Shown piece after piece: positions 1 through 7,463 of a DNA stretch of 14,957 bases. Made by a program: the position numbers and the translations under genes. Source of the DNA: Peptococcaceae bacterium (GTDB lineage: Bacteria; Bacillota; Peptococcia; Peptococcales; Peptococcaceae); assembly GCA_900756555.1 (NCBI GenBank), contig CAAEKP010000005.1:1-14957 (forward strand), written 5' to 3'. Each line of letters begins with the position of its first letter. The first letter of the stretch is position 1. The notes below the pieces were generated by a model, which searched no databases, was not told where the DNA came from, and saw only the letters and a list, made by a program, of their open reading frames with translations.

Positions 1-411
1 AACCGCTGCCGTCAAGTAAAGGCCCGCACCTACAGCCAGACCAACCGCCGCCACTGCCCACAAAGATGCCGCAGTGGTCAGCCCAATCACCCGCCGTTTT
101 GACTGAAGGATTGCCCCAGCGCCTAAAAAACCAATCCCGCTGACCACCTGTGCCGCAATACGGCCAGGGTCAGCATTATTGACAATCCCATGAGGCATCA
201 TGGAATCAATAATTCTGGGCATAGACAGCGATACCAGCATAAACAGGCAGGAACCCACTGCCACTAAAATATGGGTACGAAATCCGGCAGAACGATTTTT
301 TAATTCCCGTTCTATCCCGATCACTCCACCCAGCAGCAAAGCCAGCACGAGTCGGCCAATAAAGACCAACTCATACTGCCACATACCGCTATCAAAATAG
401 GAAAAGCTCAT
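1..411 (-). CDS. MgtC/SapB family membrane protein (N-terminal 137 codons, cut by window edge)
   Basis: Translation from the ATG at 411 gives a protein starting MSFSYFDSGMWQYELVFIGR, then hydrophobic segments and the family hallmarks: GGVIGIERELKNRSAGFRTH at about residues 30-50 and the block GRIAAQVVSGIGFLGAGAIL followed by GLTTAASLWAVAAVGLAVGAG at about 90-135. These match the MgtC/SapB integral membrane domain. The frame is open to base 1, so the C-terminus lies outside the window. An AGGA element lies about 9 bases before the ATG. The start is only 16 bases after the proS stop, so it is probably the last-read visible gene of the same operon. MgtC of Salmonella is a virulence and Mg2+-starvation protein that modulates ATP synthase, but most family members, including housekeeping copies like this one, have no proven role. 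Family assignment is firm; function is open. Confidence 0.88.
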   Translation of the reverse strand, partial: MSFSYFDSGMWQYELVFIGRLVLALLLGGVIGIERELKNRSAGFRTHILVAVGSCLFMLVSLSMPRIIDSMMPHGIVNNADPGRIAAQVVSGIGFLGAGAILQSKRRVIGLTTAASLWAVAAVGLAVGAGLYLTAAV

Positions 412-427
412 TTCATCACATCCTGTT

Positions 428-2137
428 TTATTCAGCGAAGATGTAAGACACAGCCTTTTCAACAACATCTGCTAATGCTACTACTTCATTCTCCGCAGCA
501 GTTCTCAGTTTATATTCTACTACCTGTTCTTCCACAGCTTTTTTACCAACAGTGATACGCACCGGATAGCCAATCAGGTCAGCATCCTTGAATTTTACCC
601 CTGGACGTTCATTGCGGTCATCCAGCATAACTTCTACGCCCCGTTTCTGCAAATCCGCATAGAGCTGCTCTGCAATGGCCATCTGATTTTCATCTTTTGC
701 AGAAATCGGCACAATCACAACATGATATGGCGCAATATTTTTAGGCCAGATAATACCGTTTTCGTCAGAGTGCTGTTCTACCGCAGCAGCCATGGTGCGG
801 CTTACACCGATACCGTAGCAGCCCATATGGATTACCTGTTCTTTGCCGTTTTCATCCAGATAGGTAGCGCCCATTGCTTCACTGTATTTGGTACCCAGTT
901 TGAATACCTGACCAACTTCAATGCCGCGGGCAGACTGACAAATCTGACCACATTTCGGGCAAGGTTCGCCTTCCTCCAGCATACGCAGGTCATAGTAACC
1001 GGTTACCTGGAAGTCACGACCCGGGTTTACATTAATATAATGATACGCTTCCTCGTTGGCACCGCAAACCAGATTTACCATCTGTTCTACTGCCAGATCC
1101 GCATAAATTTTTACGCCGCTCAAACCAACAGGGCCCAGAGAGCCAAAATTGCAGCCCACTAATTTTACTACATCTGCTTCTTCCGCCATTTCCAAAGACA
1201 GGCATGGATGTACCCGCTGTACTTTTACGTCATTTACTTCGTGGTCGCCCCGTGCCAGCACGCAAATCAGTTCATCATCTGCCTGGAAGAACAGTGTTTT
1301 AATGCATTTGTCTGCCGGAACATTTAAGAAGTTGCCTACTGCCTCAATGGTTTTGGAGTCTGGTGTATATACTTTTTCCATTGGAAGTTCTGCTTCATCG
1401 CCGGTTTTTGGTGCCGGAGCAGGGCATGGCGCAATTTCAATGTTCGCTGCATAACCGCAGTGGTCACAATATACAACGGTGTTTTCCCCTGTTTCAGCCA
1501 GCGCGGTAAATTCGTGCGTCTGGCTGTCACCAATGGCACCGCCGTCCGCTTCAATCGGACGGAACTTCAGACCGCAGCGGTTAAAGATGTTGGTGTATGC
1601 CTGATACATATCCCAGTATGCTTTATCCAGACCTTCTGGATTACGGTCAAAGGAATACATATCTTTCATGATAAATTCGCGGCCGCGGATTAAGCCAAAA
1701 CGTGGACGTTTTTCATCGCGGTATTTGTTCTGAATCTGATACAAACGCATTGGCAGCTGACGATAAGAACTCACTTCATTGCGCACCAAATCTGTAATCA
1801 TTTCTTCGTGTGTAGGCCCTAAGCAGAACTGACGGTCATGGCGGTCGGTCACTTTAAACATTTCTGCGCCGTATGCATGCCAACGGCCTGTTTCCAGCCA
1901 CAATTCAGCTGGCTGTACGATTGGCATCAGCAGCTCCTGACAATCAGCAGCGTCCATTTCTTCACGGATGATTGTTTCAATTTTCTGCAATACCCGTTTA
2001 CCCAATGGCAGATAATGATACAGGCCAGCAGCACTTTTGCGGATAAAACCTGCCCGCATCAGCAGCTGATGGCTGACAATATCAGCCTCCGCCGGGTTAT
2101 CACGTAATGTTGGTACTAAAGCTTTACTCATTCTCAT
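428..2137 (-). CDS. proS: Proline--tRNA ligase (ProRS), bacterial type with editing domain
   Basis: Cytoplasmic class II aminoacyl-tRNA synthetase that charges tRNA-Pro. The 569-residue product is the usual length of bacterial-type ProRS. The N-terminus MRMSKALVPTLRDNPAEADI is characteristic. GPTHEE lies at about residues 107-112, motif 2 with QNKYRDEKRPRFGLIRGREF at about 136-155, GDSQTHEF just after 200, and motif 3 (GIGVSRTMAAAVEQ) in the last third. The long segment between motifs 2 and 3 is the inserted YbaK-like domain that deacylates mischarged Ala-tRNA-Pro. The frame is open upstream to 2212, but I chose the ATG at 2137: the family begins there and a GGGAG lies about 12 bases before it. 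The extra 25 codons run into the hairpin repeat upstream. It follows ispG after a 137-base gap and ends in TAA, 16 bases before the mgtC-family gene. Confidence 0.96.
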   Translation of the reverse strand: MRMSKALVPTLRDNPAEADIVSHQLLMRAGFIRKSAAGLYHYLPLGKRVLQKIETIIREEMDAADCQELLMPIVQPAELWLETGRWHAYGAEMFKVTDRHDRQFCLGPTHEEMITDLVRNEVSSYRQLPMRLYQIQNKYRDEKRPRFGLIRGREFIMKDMYSFDRNPEGLDKAYWDMYQAYTNIFNRCGLKFRPIEADGGAIGDSQTHEFTALAETGENTVVYCDHCGYAANIEIAPCPAPAPKTGDEAELPMEKVYTPDSKTIEAVGNFLNVPADKCIKTLFFQADDELICVLARGDHEVNDVKVQRVHPCLSLEMAEEADVVKLVGCNFGSLGPVGLSGVKIYADLAVEQMVNLVCGANEEAYHYINVNPGRDFQVTGYYDLRMLEEGEPCPKCGQICQSARGIEVGQVFKLGTKYSEAMGATYLDENGKEQVIHMGCYGIGVSRTMAAAVEQHSDENGIIWPKNIAPYHVVIVPISAKDENQMAIAEQLYADLQKRGVEVMLDDRNERPGVKFKDADLIGYPVRITVGKKAVEEQVVEYKLRTAAENEVVALADVVEKAVSYIFAE

Positions 2138-2205
2138 AATATTCTTTCTCTCCCTAAATTGTTTCAATTTATTTTTATAAAGATTAACCATAGGAAGCGA
2201 GCAAC

Positions 2206-2245
2206 TGCCCAACCAGAAGTTCGTTGGGCATAGCTGCCCCTACGG
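2206..2245 (-). repeat. CCGTAGGGG-type hairpin repeat, copy 1 (ispG-proS gap)
   Basis: In the 137-base gap between ispG and proS the plus strand has TGCCCAAC (2206-2213) and GTTGGGCA (2223-2230), an 8-bp stem with a 9-base loop. A competing 5-bp stem pairs GGGCA (2226-2230) with TGCCC (2235-2239). It ends in CCCCTACGG (2237-2245). The same nine bases follow a hairpin at 14832-14856, so the two sites look like members of one dispersed repeat family read on the minus strand as CCGTAGGGG plus a stem-loop. No T-run follows the stem in the direction of transcription, so I do not call it a terminator; read-through into proS is likely. Confidence 0.6.
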
Positions 2246-2274
2246 TCTGTGAACACATTATCTTTTAAAACTTT

Positions 2275-3336
2275 TTACAGCAGCTTGTCCAGTTCTTCCT
2301 GGAATGCTGTCAGCAATTCAGCCTCCGGCACCTTTTTGATAATCTCGCCTTTGCGGAAAATCAGCCCTTCGCCTTTGCCGCCGGCAATGCCCAAATCAGC
2401 TTCTCGCGCTTCCCCGGGGCCGTTAACCACGCAGCCCATCACTGCCAGTTTCAGCGGTTTGTTGATGCCGCTGACCAGCTGATCGACCTGATCGACCAGT
2501 CGTTCCAAACCAATCTGCGTGCGGCCACAGGTTGGGCAGGAAATCAATTCCACGCCTTTTGGATATAAATCCAGCGAGCGCAAAATCTGTTTGGCCACCG
2601 GAATTTCCTGTAACGGATTTCCTGTCAGCGAAACACGAATGGTATCGCCAATGCCCTCCGCCAGTAAGGTGCCAATGCCAACGGCCGACTTCACCGTGCC
2701 ATATTTGGCGTTGCCCGCCTCAGTCACACCCAAGTGCAGTGGATAAGGTACCTGCTGCGCAATCAGCCGATAGGCCGCAATCATCAGCGGCACATCGGAA
2801 GCCTTCAGGGATATTTTGATATTCTCAAAGTTTAACTCTTCCAGAATACGCACATGACGCATAGCACTTTCCACCAGCGCTTCCGCCGTAGGATGGCCGT
2901 ATTGTTCCAGCAAATCTTTTTCCAGCGAACCAGCATTGACACCAATGCGGATTGGCACGTCCAGCTCCTTCGCTTTGCTCACCACTTCCTGCACCTTCTG
3001 CTTGCTGCCAATATTGCCCGGATTAATGCGCAGCGCAGCAATCCCGTTATCCATAGCCAGCAACGCCAGGCGATGATTAAAATGGATATCGGCAATAACA
3101 GGAATCGGACTCTGAGCGCAGATTGCTTTTACCGCCTGCGCCGCCTCCTCGTCGGGTACAGCCACCCGCACCAGCTGGCAGCCGGCATCCGCCAGCTGCC
3201 CAATCTGCTGCAAAGTTGCCGCAACATCGCGGGTATCGGTGTTGGTCATGGACTGGATACTCACCGGATAGTCCGAACCTACGCCCACATCACCGATGTG
3301 AAACCCTGTTGTTTTTCTTCTCTCCAACAACTTCAC
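2275..3336 (-). CDS. ispG: (E)-4-hydroxy-3-methylbut-2-enyl-diphosphate synthase (IspG/GcpE)
   Basis: Sixth enzyme step of the MEP pathway: reductive conversion of MEcPP to HMBPP, using a [4Fe-4S] cluster in the cytoplasm. The 353-residue product has the N-terminal TIM-barrel signature PVSIQSMTNTDTRD (24-37), then IADIHFNHRLA (81-91) and LRINPGNIG (102-110). The cluster ligands are C267 and C270 (SCPTCGR), C302 and E309 (GCVVNGPGEA). No large insert is present, so it is the short bacterial type. The start is a GTG at 3336; two in-frame TTG codons just inside (3330, 3327) could also serve, because an AAGGTG lies over the GTG itself, so the exact start is uncertain by a few codons. It starts 30 bases after the rseP stop and ends in TAA. 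In the same operon as dxr, it shares the isoprenoid precursor pathway. Confidence 0.96.
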   Translation of the reverse strand: MKLLERRKTTGFHIGDVGVGSDYPVSIQSMTNTDTRDVAATLQQIGQLADAGCQLVRVAVPDEEAAQAVKAICAQSPIPVIADIHFNHRLALLAMDNGIAALRINPGNIGSKQKVQEVVSKAKELDVPIRIGVNAGSLEKDLLEQYGHPTAEALVESAMRHVRILEELNFENIKISLKASDVPLMIAAYRLIAQQVPYPLHLGVTEAGNAKYGTVKSAVGIGTLLAEGIGDTIRVSLTGNPLQEIPVAKQILRSLDLYPKGVELISCPTCGRTQIGLERLVDQVDQLVSGINKPLKLAVMGCVVNGPGEAREADLGIAGGKGEGLIFRKGEIIKKVPEAELLTAFQEELDKLL

Positions 3337-3366
3337 CTTCTCTGTAAACTTCTTCCCTGAATTTTA

Positions 3367-4452
3367 TCAGGATGTAAACAATCGCACAATATCTTTATAC
3401 GTTACAAAAACAATTAACAGCATCATCAGCGAAAAACCAATGAAATTCACATAACCCTCTTTCATTGGGTCAATCGCTTTGCCCCGAACACCTTCAATCA
3501 ACAGAAAAATCAACTTACTGCCATCCAGCGAAGGGATTGGCAGCAGATTAATCACAGCCAGATTGATGGATAACAGAGCTGCCAGATTCATCACATAAAT
3601 CCAGCCGGCTTTGGTAGACTGGTCAATAATCTGCACAATGCCCACCGGGCCGGTCAGCCCTTCTTCGTCATCCATAATATCAATTTTGCCGGTAAACAAA
3701 TCGCCCAGCACATCCACCATAGCAACCGTCATCTGCCAGGTAGCATTGCATCCCAGCTGAATGCTTTTGATTGGCCCTACTGCCTGCCGTGTTGCCGACT
3801 GCGCATAAATACCCAGCATACTGCGCTTGCCATCCTCACTCAGTTCCGGCAGAATGGTCAAAGCAATCTGCTCGCCCTGACGATCCACAATCACCGCCAT
3901 CGGAGTTTCCACAGAAGCATCACTGATGTGTTTGTTTAACTCTTCCCAAGTAGCCACGGTCTGTCCGTCAACAGAAACAATCTTATCGCCGGGCAATAAG
4001 CCGGCCTGCGCCGCCGGTCCATCTTCCACCAAAGCAGCAACCGTGGTGTCAGGATTTTCAATCGGCACAGCCACACCGATAATGAAGAACATGACCGAGA
4101 AAATCAGAATAGCGCTCACTACATTCATCGCAGAACCCGCAGCGGCAAAAATCATGCGCTGCCAGACAGGCCGATTCTGATAGCGCCGTTCCTCCGGCAC
4201 TTCTATTTTTTCAATACCATTGCGTTCTTCTTCCTCAATATCTTCGCCCAACACCCGCACATAACCGCCTAATGGCAGCAATCGCAGTGAGTAGCGGGTT
4301 TCACCCCACTTTTTAGATACAATCTGCGGCCCCATGCCAATGCTGAATTCTTCCACATACATCCGGGACATTTTTGCCGTGATAAAGTGTCCAAACTCAT
4401 GCACTGAGACCAGACCGCCAAAAATCAAAATCGCTACAATCGCCGTTAACAT
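3367..4452 (-). CDS. rseP: RseP/RasP-type site-2 zinc metalloprotease
   Basis: Intramembrane zinc protease that cuts transmembrane segments of anti-sigma factors and leftover signal peptides. The 361-residue product has HEFGH at 18-22 (HExxH; zinc ligands and catalytic Glu) inside the first membrane segment. A second membrane segment lies at about 100-128 and a single PDZ domain at about 130-205 (AALVEDGPAAQAGLLPGDKI). The second zinc-site motif NLLPIPSLDGSK is at 302-313, with the metal-ligand Asp at 310, and a last membrane helix lies at 335-352. One PDZ domain is the Gram-positive RasP form; E. coli RseP has two. The ATG at 4452 has AGGGG 8 bases upstream. It lies between dxr (27-base gap) and ispG, its usual place in Bacillota. 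It is the only gene here ending in TGA. The anti-sigma substrate cannot be told from this window. Confidence 0.95.
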   Translation of the reverse strand: MLTAIVAILIFGGLVSVHEFGHFITAKMSRMYVEEFSIGMGPQIVSKKWGETRYSLRLLPLGGYVRVLGEDIEEEERNGIEKIEVPEERRYQNRPVWQRMIFAAAGSAMNVVSAILIFSVMFFIIGVAVPIENPDTTVAALVEDGPAAQAGLLPGDKIVSVDGQTVATWEELNKHISDASVETPMAVIVDRQGEQIALTILPELSEDGKRSMLGIYAQSATRQAVGPIKSIQLGCNATWQMTVAMVDVLGDLFTGKIDIMDDEEGLTGPVGIVQIIDQSTKAGWIYVMNLAALLSINLAVINLLPIPSLDGSKLIFLLIEGVRGKAIDPMKEGYVNFIGFSLMMLLIVFVTYKDIVRLFTS

Positions 4453-4479
4453 TATGGATACCCCTTTTACTCACAAATT

Positions 4480-5637
4480 TTAACGCTGATGCCGCTCCAC
4501 ATAATCCTGCGCCTGCTGCCGCGCCCAGTTGTCAATTTCCATCAAATGAGCGAAACTTTCTATTTCCACTGGGTTATGCAGTTCCAGTACATAGCGCACC
4601 AGCGCCGGAATGTTCATAAAGCCCAGCTTGTTTTGCAAAAACGCAGCAACAGCCACTTCATTGGCACCGTTCAATACAGCCGGTGCCGATTTTCCCATGC
4701 GGCCAGCGGCATACGCCAAATCCAGCGCCGGGAACTTTTCAAAATCAGGCGCAGAGAACTCCAGACCAGCTAATTTGGTAAAGTCCAGTTTAGGGAATGG
4801 ACTCCGCTGCCGTTTTGGATAAGTCAGTGCGTACTGAATCGGGATGCGCATATCGGTTTTGCCCATCTGCGCCAGCACAGAGCCATCGTCATATTCCACC
4901 ATGGAATGTACCACGCTCTGCGGATGGATTAACACCTGAATACGGTCATAATCCACGCCAAACAGCCAGTTAGCCTCAATCACTTCCAGCCCCTTATTCA
5001 TCATCGTCGCCGAGTCAATGGTGATTTTCTGACCCATAGACCAGTTTGGATGATTCAGCGCCTGCTGTATTGTTACATGATAAAGATCTGCTTTGTCCCA
5101 GGTGCGGAACGGACCGCCGGAGGCAGTCAGCAGAATTTTATGCACCGCTGTGTGATCTGGCTCCAGGCATTGGAAAATAGCCGAATGTTCACTGTCCACC
5201 GGCAGGATTTTTGCACCACTCTTCTGCTACGCTTTCCGCACCAGACTGCCGCCGGACACCAGCGTTTCTTTATTGGCCAGTGCCAGGTCAATGCCCAGTT
5301 CCAAGGCTTTCAGCGTTGGCTCAATGCCAGCCGCGCCACTCATAGCGCCCACAGCCATATCCACCGGGAACAATTCCAGCGCCTGCATAACGCCTTTCAT
5401 GCCGCCTAACACCAGCAGTCCCTCCTGAGTGCATTCCAGTTTAAACTTTTCATACGCCGCCATATCTGTCAGCACTACGCAGGATGGATGATAATGTTTC
5501 GCCTGCTCCGCCAGCAACTTCCAATTGCTGTGTCCAACCAATGTTACAACATCAAACTGTTCCGGAAAAGCATCAATCACCTGTAATGTTTGTGTTCCGA
5601 TTGAACCTGTAGCCCCTAAAATCGCTAATTTCTTCAC
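4480..5637 (-). pseudogene. dxr: 1-deoxy-D-xylulose 5-phosphate reductoisomerase, interrupted by one in-frame amber codon
   Basis: DXR is the committed, NADPH-dependent step of the MEP pathway, making MEP from DXP. The first part (GTG at 5637, preceded by GGAAGG) encodes 136 residues with the dinucleotide fold GATGSIG at 9-15 and LANKETLVSGG near its end. Codon 137 (5227-5229) is TAG. The frame continues unchanged through QKSGAKILPVDSEHSAIFQ: metal ligands D148 and E150, then MNKGLEVIEA, HPQSVVHSMVEYDDGS and NGANEVAVAAFL, to TAA at 4480. Total length is 386 codons, normal for DXR, with no frameshift and no other lesion. A GTG at 5199 could restart translation but would give a catalytic half without its NADPH domain and has no good ribosome site. 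Possible causes are a recent nonsense mutation, an assembly or base-call error, or amber suppression. Conservation of every downstream motif argues against an old pseudogene. It starts 19 bases after the cdsA stop. Confidence 0.85.
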
Positions 5638-5656
5638 GATAAATCACACCTTCCTA

Positions 5657-6454
5657 TTAGTATGCCCCAAAATAGCGAGCAATTACAAGACAATAATACA
5701 TTACCGGCGCAGCCAGCATAATGCTGTCAAACCGATCCAGCACACCGCCGTGCCCCGGAATCAGTTTCCCCGAGTCTTTCACTCCGTAGAACCGTTTAAT
5801 CAGGCTTTCAATTAAATCACCGATCTGCCCGATAATAGAAATGGCAATGGCGATGAAAACCGTAATCACCGGCGGTAAAATGCCAAAGTAACTGTTCAGC
5901 AGTGACAGCAGCACAATCGTGGTGATAATGCCACCCACAGACCCTTCCCAGGTTTTCTTTGGGCTGACCTTTGGACACATTTTATGTTTCCCGCAGGCTC
6001 GCCCCACAAAATATGCACCAGAGTCACTGCTCCAGATTGCCACAAACAAATATAATACCAGCAGGCGGCCTTCGCCCAGTTCATCAAACGCAATCAGATG
6101 GGCCATCGACCAGCCAATATAAATCAGTCCCAAAAAGTTGATGCCAATATCGTTTACATTAAAATCCGGGAAACGGAAAATTGCCACCGCGAACACGATG
6201 CAGAACGTGATCAAAATACCAAAAGCCGCCCAGTTCTGCCAGCCCAGATAACTGCCCGCCAACATCCCCCACACACCTAACATAACCGGCATTAACAGAA
6301 AGTACTGATTCTTTTCTTTCGCCATCCGGCAAAATTCATACAAACCGACAGTGGCCAGCACCCCAACCATAAACGCAAAGGGCAACCCGCCCAGATAAAT
6401 AAAGAATAATAATACCGGCAACCCAACGATTGCGCTGATAATTCTAGTTCGCAT
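5657..6454 (-). CDS. cdsA: Phosphatidate cytidylyltransferase (CDP-diglyceride synthase)
   Basis: Integral membrane enzyme that makes CDP-diacylglycerol from CTP and phosphatidic acid, the branch point for phospholipid synthesis. The 265-residue product is strongly hydrophobic, with about seven or eight predicted membrane helices beginning at residue 5. It carries SDSGAYFVGRACGKHK at about 143-158, SPKKTWEG at about 164-171, and the CDS family signature at 217-243 (SLIKRFYGVKDSGK, then PGHGGVLDRFD). The ATG at 6454 is one base after the uppS stop codon, and its AAGGAG lies inside the uppS 3' end 10 bases before the start, so translation is probably coupled to uppS. It ends in TAA at 5657. Confidence 0.96.
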   Translation of the reverse strand: MRTRIISAIVGLPVLLFFIYLGGLPFAFMVGVLATVGLYEFCRMAKEKNQYFLLMPVMLGVWGMLAGSYLGWQNWAAFGILITFCIVFAVAIFRFPDFNVNDIGINFLGLIYIGWSMAHLIAFDELGEGRLLVLYLFVAIWSSDSGAYFVGRACGKHKMCPKVSPKKTWEGSVGGIITTIVLLSLLNSYFGILPPVITVFIAIAISIIGQIGDLIESLIKRFYGVKDSGKLIPGHGGVLDRFDSIMLAAPVMYYCLVIARYFGAY

Positions 6455-6455
6455 C

Positions 6456-7202
6456 TTATTTCCGCTCCTTTTCCCCTAATCCGCCGTACCGTCTGTCCCG
6501 GTTTTGGAATTCCCAGATGGCCTGCCATAAATGCTCCTTGCCAAAATCCGGCCACAGAACATTGGTAATCCAGAATTCACTGTAGGCAATCTGCCACAAC
6601 AGAAAATTGCTAATCCGCAGTTCCCCCGATGGGCGAATCAGCAAATCAGGGTCAGGCTGACCCTTTGTGTACAGATAATCAGCAAACAATGTTTCGTCAA
6701 TATCGTCAATCTGTAACTTACCCGCCTGAACTTCCTGACAGATTATTTTGGTGGCGCGGATAATCTCCTGCCGCCCGCCGTAATTCAATGCCACATTCAG
6801 CACAATATTGGTATTCTCTTTTGTTTTTTTCTGTGCATAAGTAATCCGTTCCAGCGTCTTACCCGTTAAGCGGCTGATATCCCCGATGGGATTTACCCGC
6901 ACCCCTTTTTCGTGCAGATAGTCAATTTCTTTATCAATAAACTCCACCATCAAGTCCATCAGACCGTTCACTTCATCAGCAGGCCGTTTCCAGTTTTCTG
7001 TGGAAAACGCGTACACTGTCAAATATTGAATGCCCAACTCATCAACAGCCATAATCATGCTCTTTAATGCCTGCACACCAACACGATGTCCAGCCAAACG
7101 AGGCAGCCCCTTGCCCTTAGCCCACCGTCCGTTGCCGTCCATAATCACTGCAATATGCTGCGGCATTGGCCGTTGCTGCAATGCTTCCAATGTTACTTTC
7201 AT
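6456..7202 (-). CDS. uppS: Undecaprenyl diphosphate synthase (cis-prenyltransferase)
   Basis: Adds eight IPP units in cis to farnesyl-PP to give the C55 lipid carrier of peptidoglycan and other envelope polymers. The 248-residue product has the catalytic block HIAVIMDGNGRWAKGKGLPR with the key Asp at 22, then LTVYAFSTENWKRP, LNVALNYGGRQEI, and the C-terminal block DPDLLIRPSGELRISNFLLW followed by QIAYSEFW. All are standard for the family. The ATG at 7202 has AAGGGAG with a 6-base gap. It is the first gene of the housekeeping operon here, with its own promoter about 60 bases upstream. Frr, which often precedes uppS in Bacillota, is not next to it; the hsd operon occupies that place. Confidence 0.96.
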   Translation of the reverse strand: MKVTLEALQQRPMPQHIAVIMDGNGRWAKGKGLPRLAGHRVGVQALKSMIMAVDELGIQYLTVYAFSTENWKRPADEVNGLMDLMVEFIDKEIDYLHEKGVRVNPIGDISRLTGKTLERITYAQKKTKENTNIVLNVALNYGGRQEIIRATKIICQEVQAGKLQIDDIDETLFADYLYTKGQPDPDLLIRPSGELRISNFLLWQIAYSEFWITNVLWPDFGKEHLWQAIWEFQNRDRRYGGLGEKERK

Positions 7203-7221
7203 AATATTCTCCCTTATACAA

Positions 7222-7245
7222 CTACAGACACACTACACCCTGTAG
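7222..7245 (-). other. Small inverted repeat in the uppS 5' leader
   Basis: The leader between the uppS promoter and ribosome site has CTACAG (7222-7227) facing CTGTAG (7240-7245), a 6-bp stem with a 12-base loop. A competing shorter hairpin pairs CTACA (7233-7237) with TGTAG (7241-7245) across a CCC loop. Either stem leaves the ribosome site free. No T-run follows, so it is not a terminator. It may be chance or a weak mRNA-stability element. Confidence 0.3.
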
Positions 7246-7264
7246 ATATTTTTCAGCCGTACTT

Positions 7265-7293
7265 ATTATAATATTTCCGTTACCATAAAGCAA
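7265..7293 (-). promoter_or_regulatory. Sigma-A-type promoter for the uppS operon
   Basis: Read on the minus strand, a perfect TATAAT (-10; plus 7265-7270) lies exactly 17 bases after TTGCTT (-35; plus 7288-7293, four of six matches to TTGACA). Transcription would start near 7258 and give a leader of about 55 bases before the uppS ATG. It lies downstream of the hsdR terminator, so the housekeeping operon can be transcribed independently of the restriction operon. Confidence 0.72.
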
Positions 7294-7408
7294 GAAAAGT
7301 GCGACATTTTCTCCCTCACAATGACTGTAAGAGGAAATTTCTATTTCTTCTTTATCCTAATATTTTTCTGCTTTTCGGCAAAAAAATCCTGCTTTCGGCT
7401 GAAAAATG

Positions 7409-7450
7409 AAAAAATCCCCGTAAATCAGATTAGTATGATTCATCGGGGAT
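7409..7450 (-). terminator. Intrinsic terminator of the hsd operon
   Basis: Starting 14 bases after the hsdR stop, the minus-strand transcript forms a 7-bp stem ATCCCCG (plus 7444-7450) / CGGGGAT (plus 7414-7420). Within the loop, AATCA and TGATT (7423-7427 and 7436-7440) can form a further 5-bp stem. The hairpin is followed at once by a run of six T, then CA and five more T. The plus strand also has a T-rich run on its other side (7454-7460), so it may work in both directions, although no convergent plus-strand gene is present. Confidence 0.85.
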
Positions 7451-7463
7451 ACTGTTTTTTGTT

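Noticed and set aside
722..1454. Plus-strand open frames of 146 and 101 codons
   Set aside because: Both are opposite proS, have no recognisable domains and no ribosome sites; shadows.
2174..2204. Possible internal promoter before proS (TATAAA with TTGCTC, minus strand)
   Set aside because: The spacer is 19 bases and both boxes are imperfect; too weak to call in an AT-rich gap.
2138..2212. Upstream extension of proS by 25 codons
   Set aside because: Family proteins start at MRxSK; the extension enters the hairpin repeat region and would precede the GGGAG ribosome site.
4480..5199. A separate gene starting at the GTG 5199 (C-terminal DXR half)
   Set aside because: It begins in the middle of the conserved LPVDSEH motif, has no good ribosome site, and lacks the NADPH domain; it is the downstream part of the amber-interrupted dxr.
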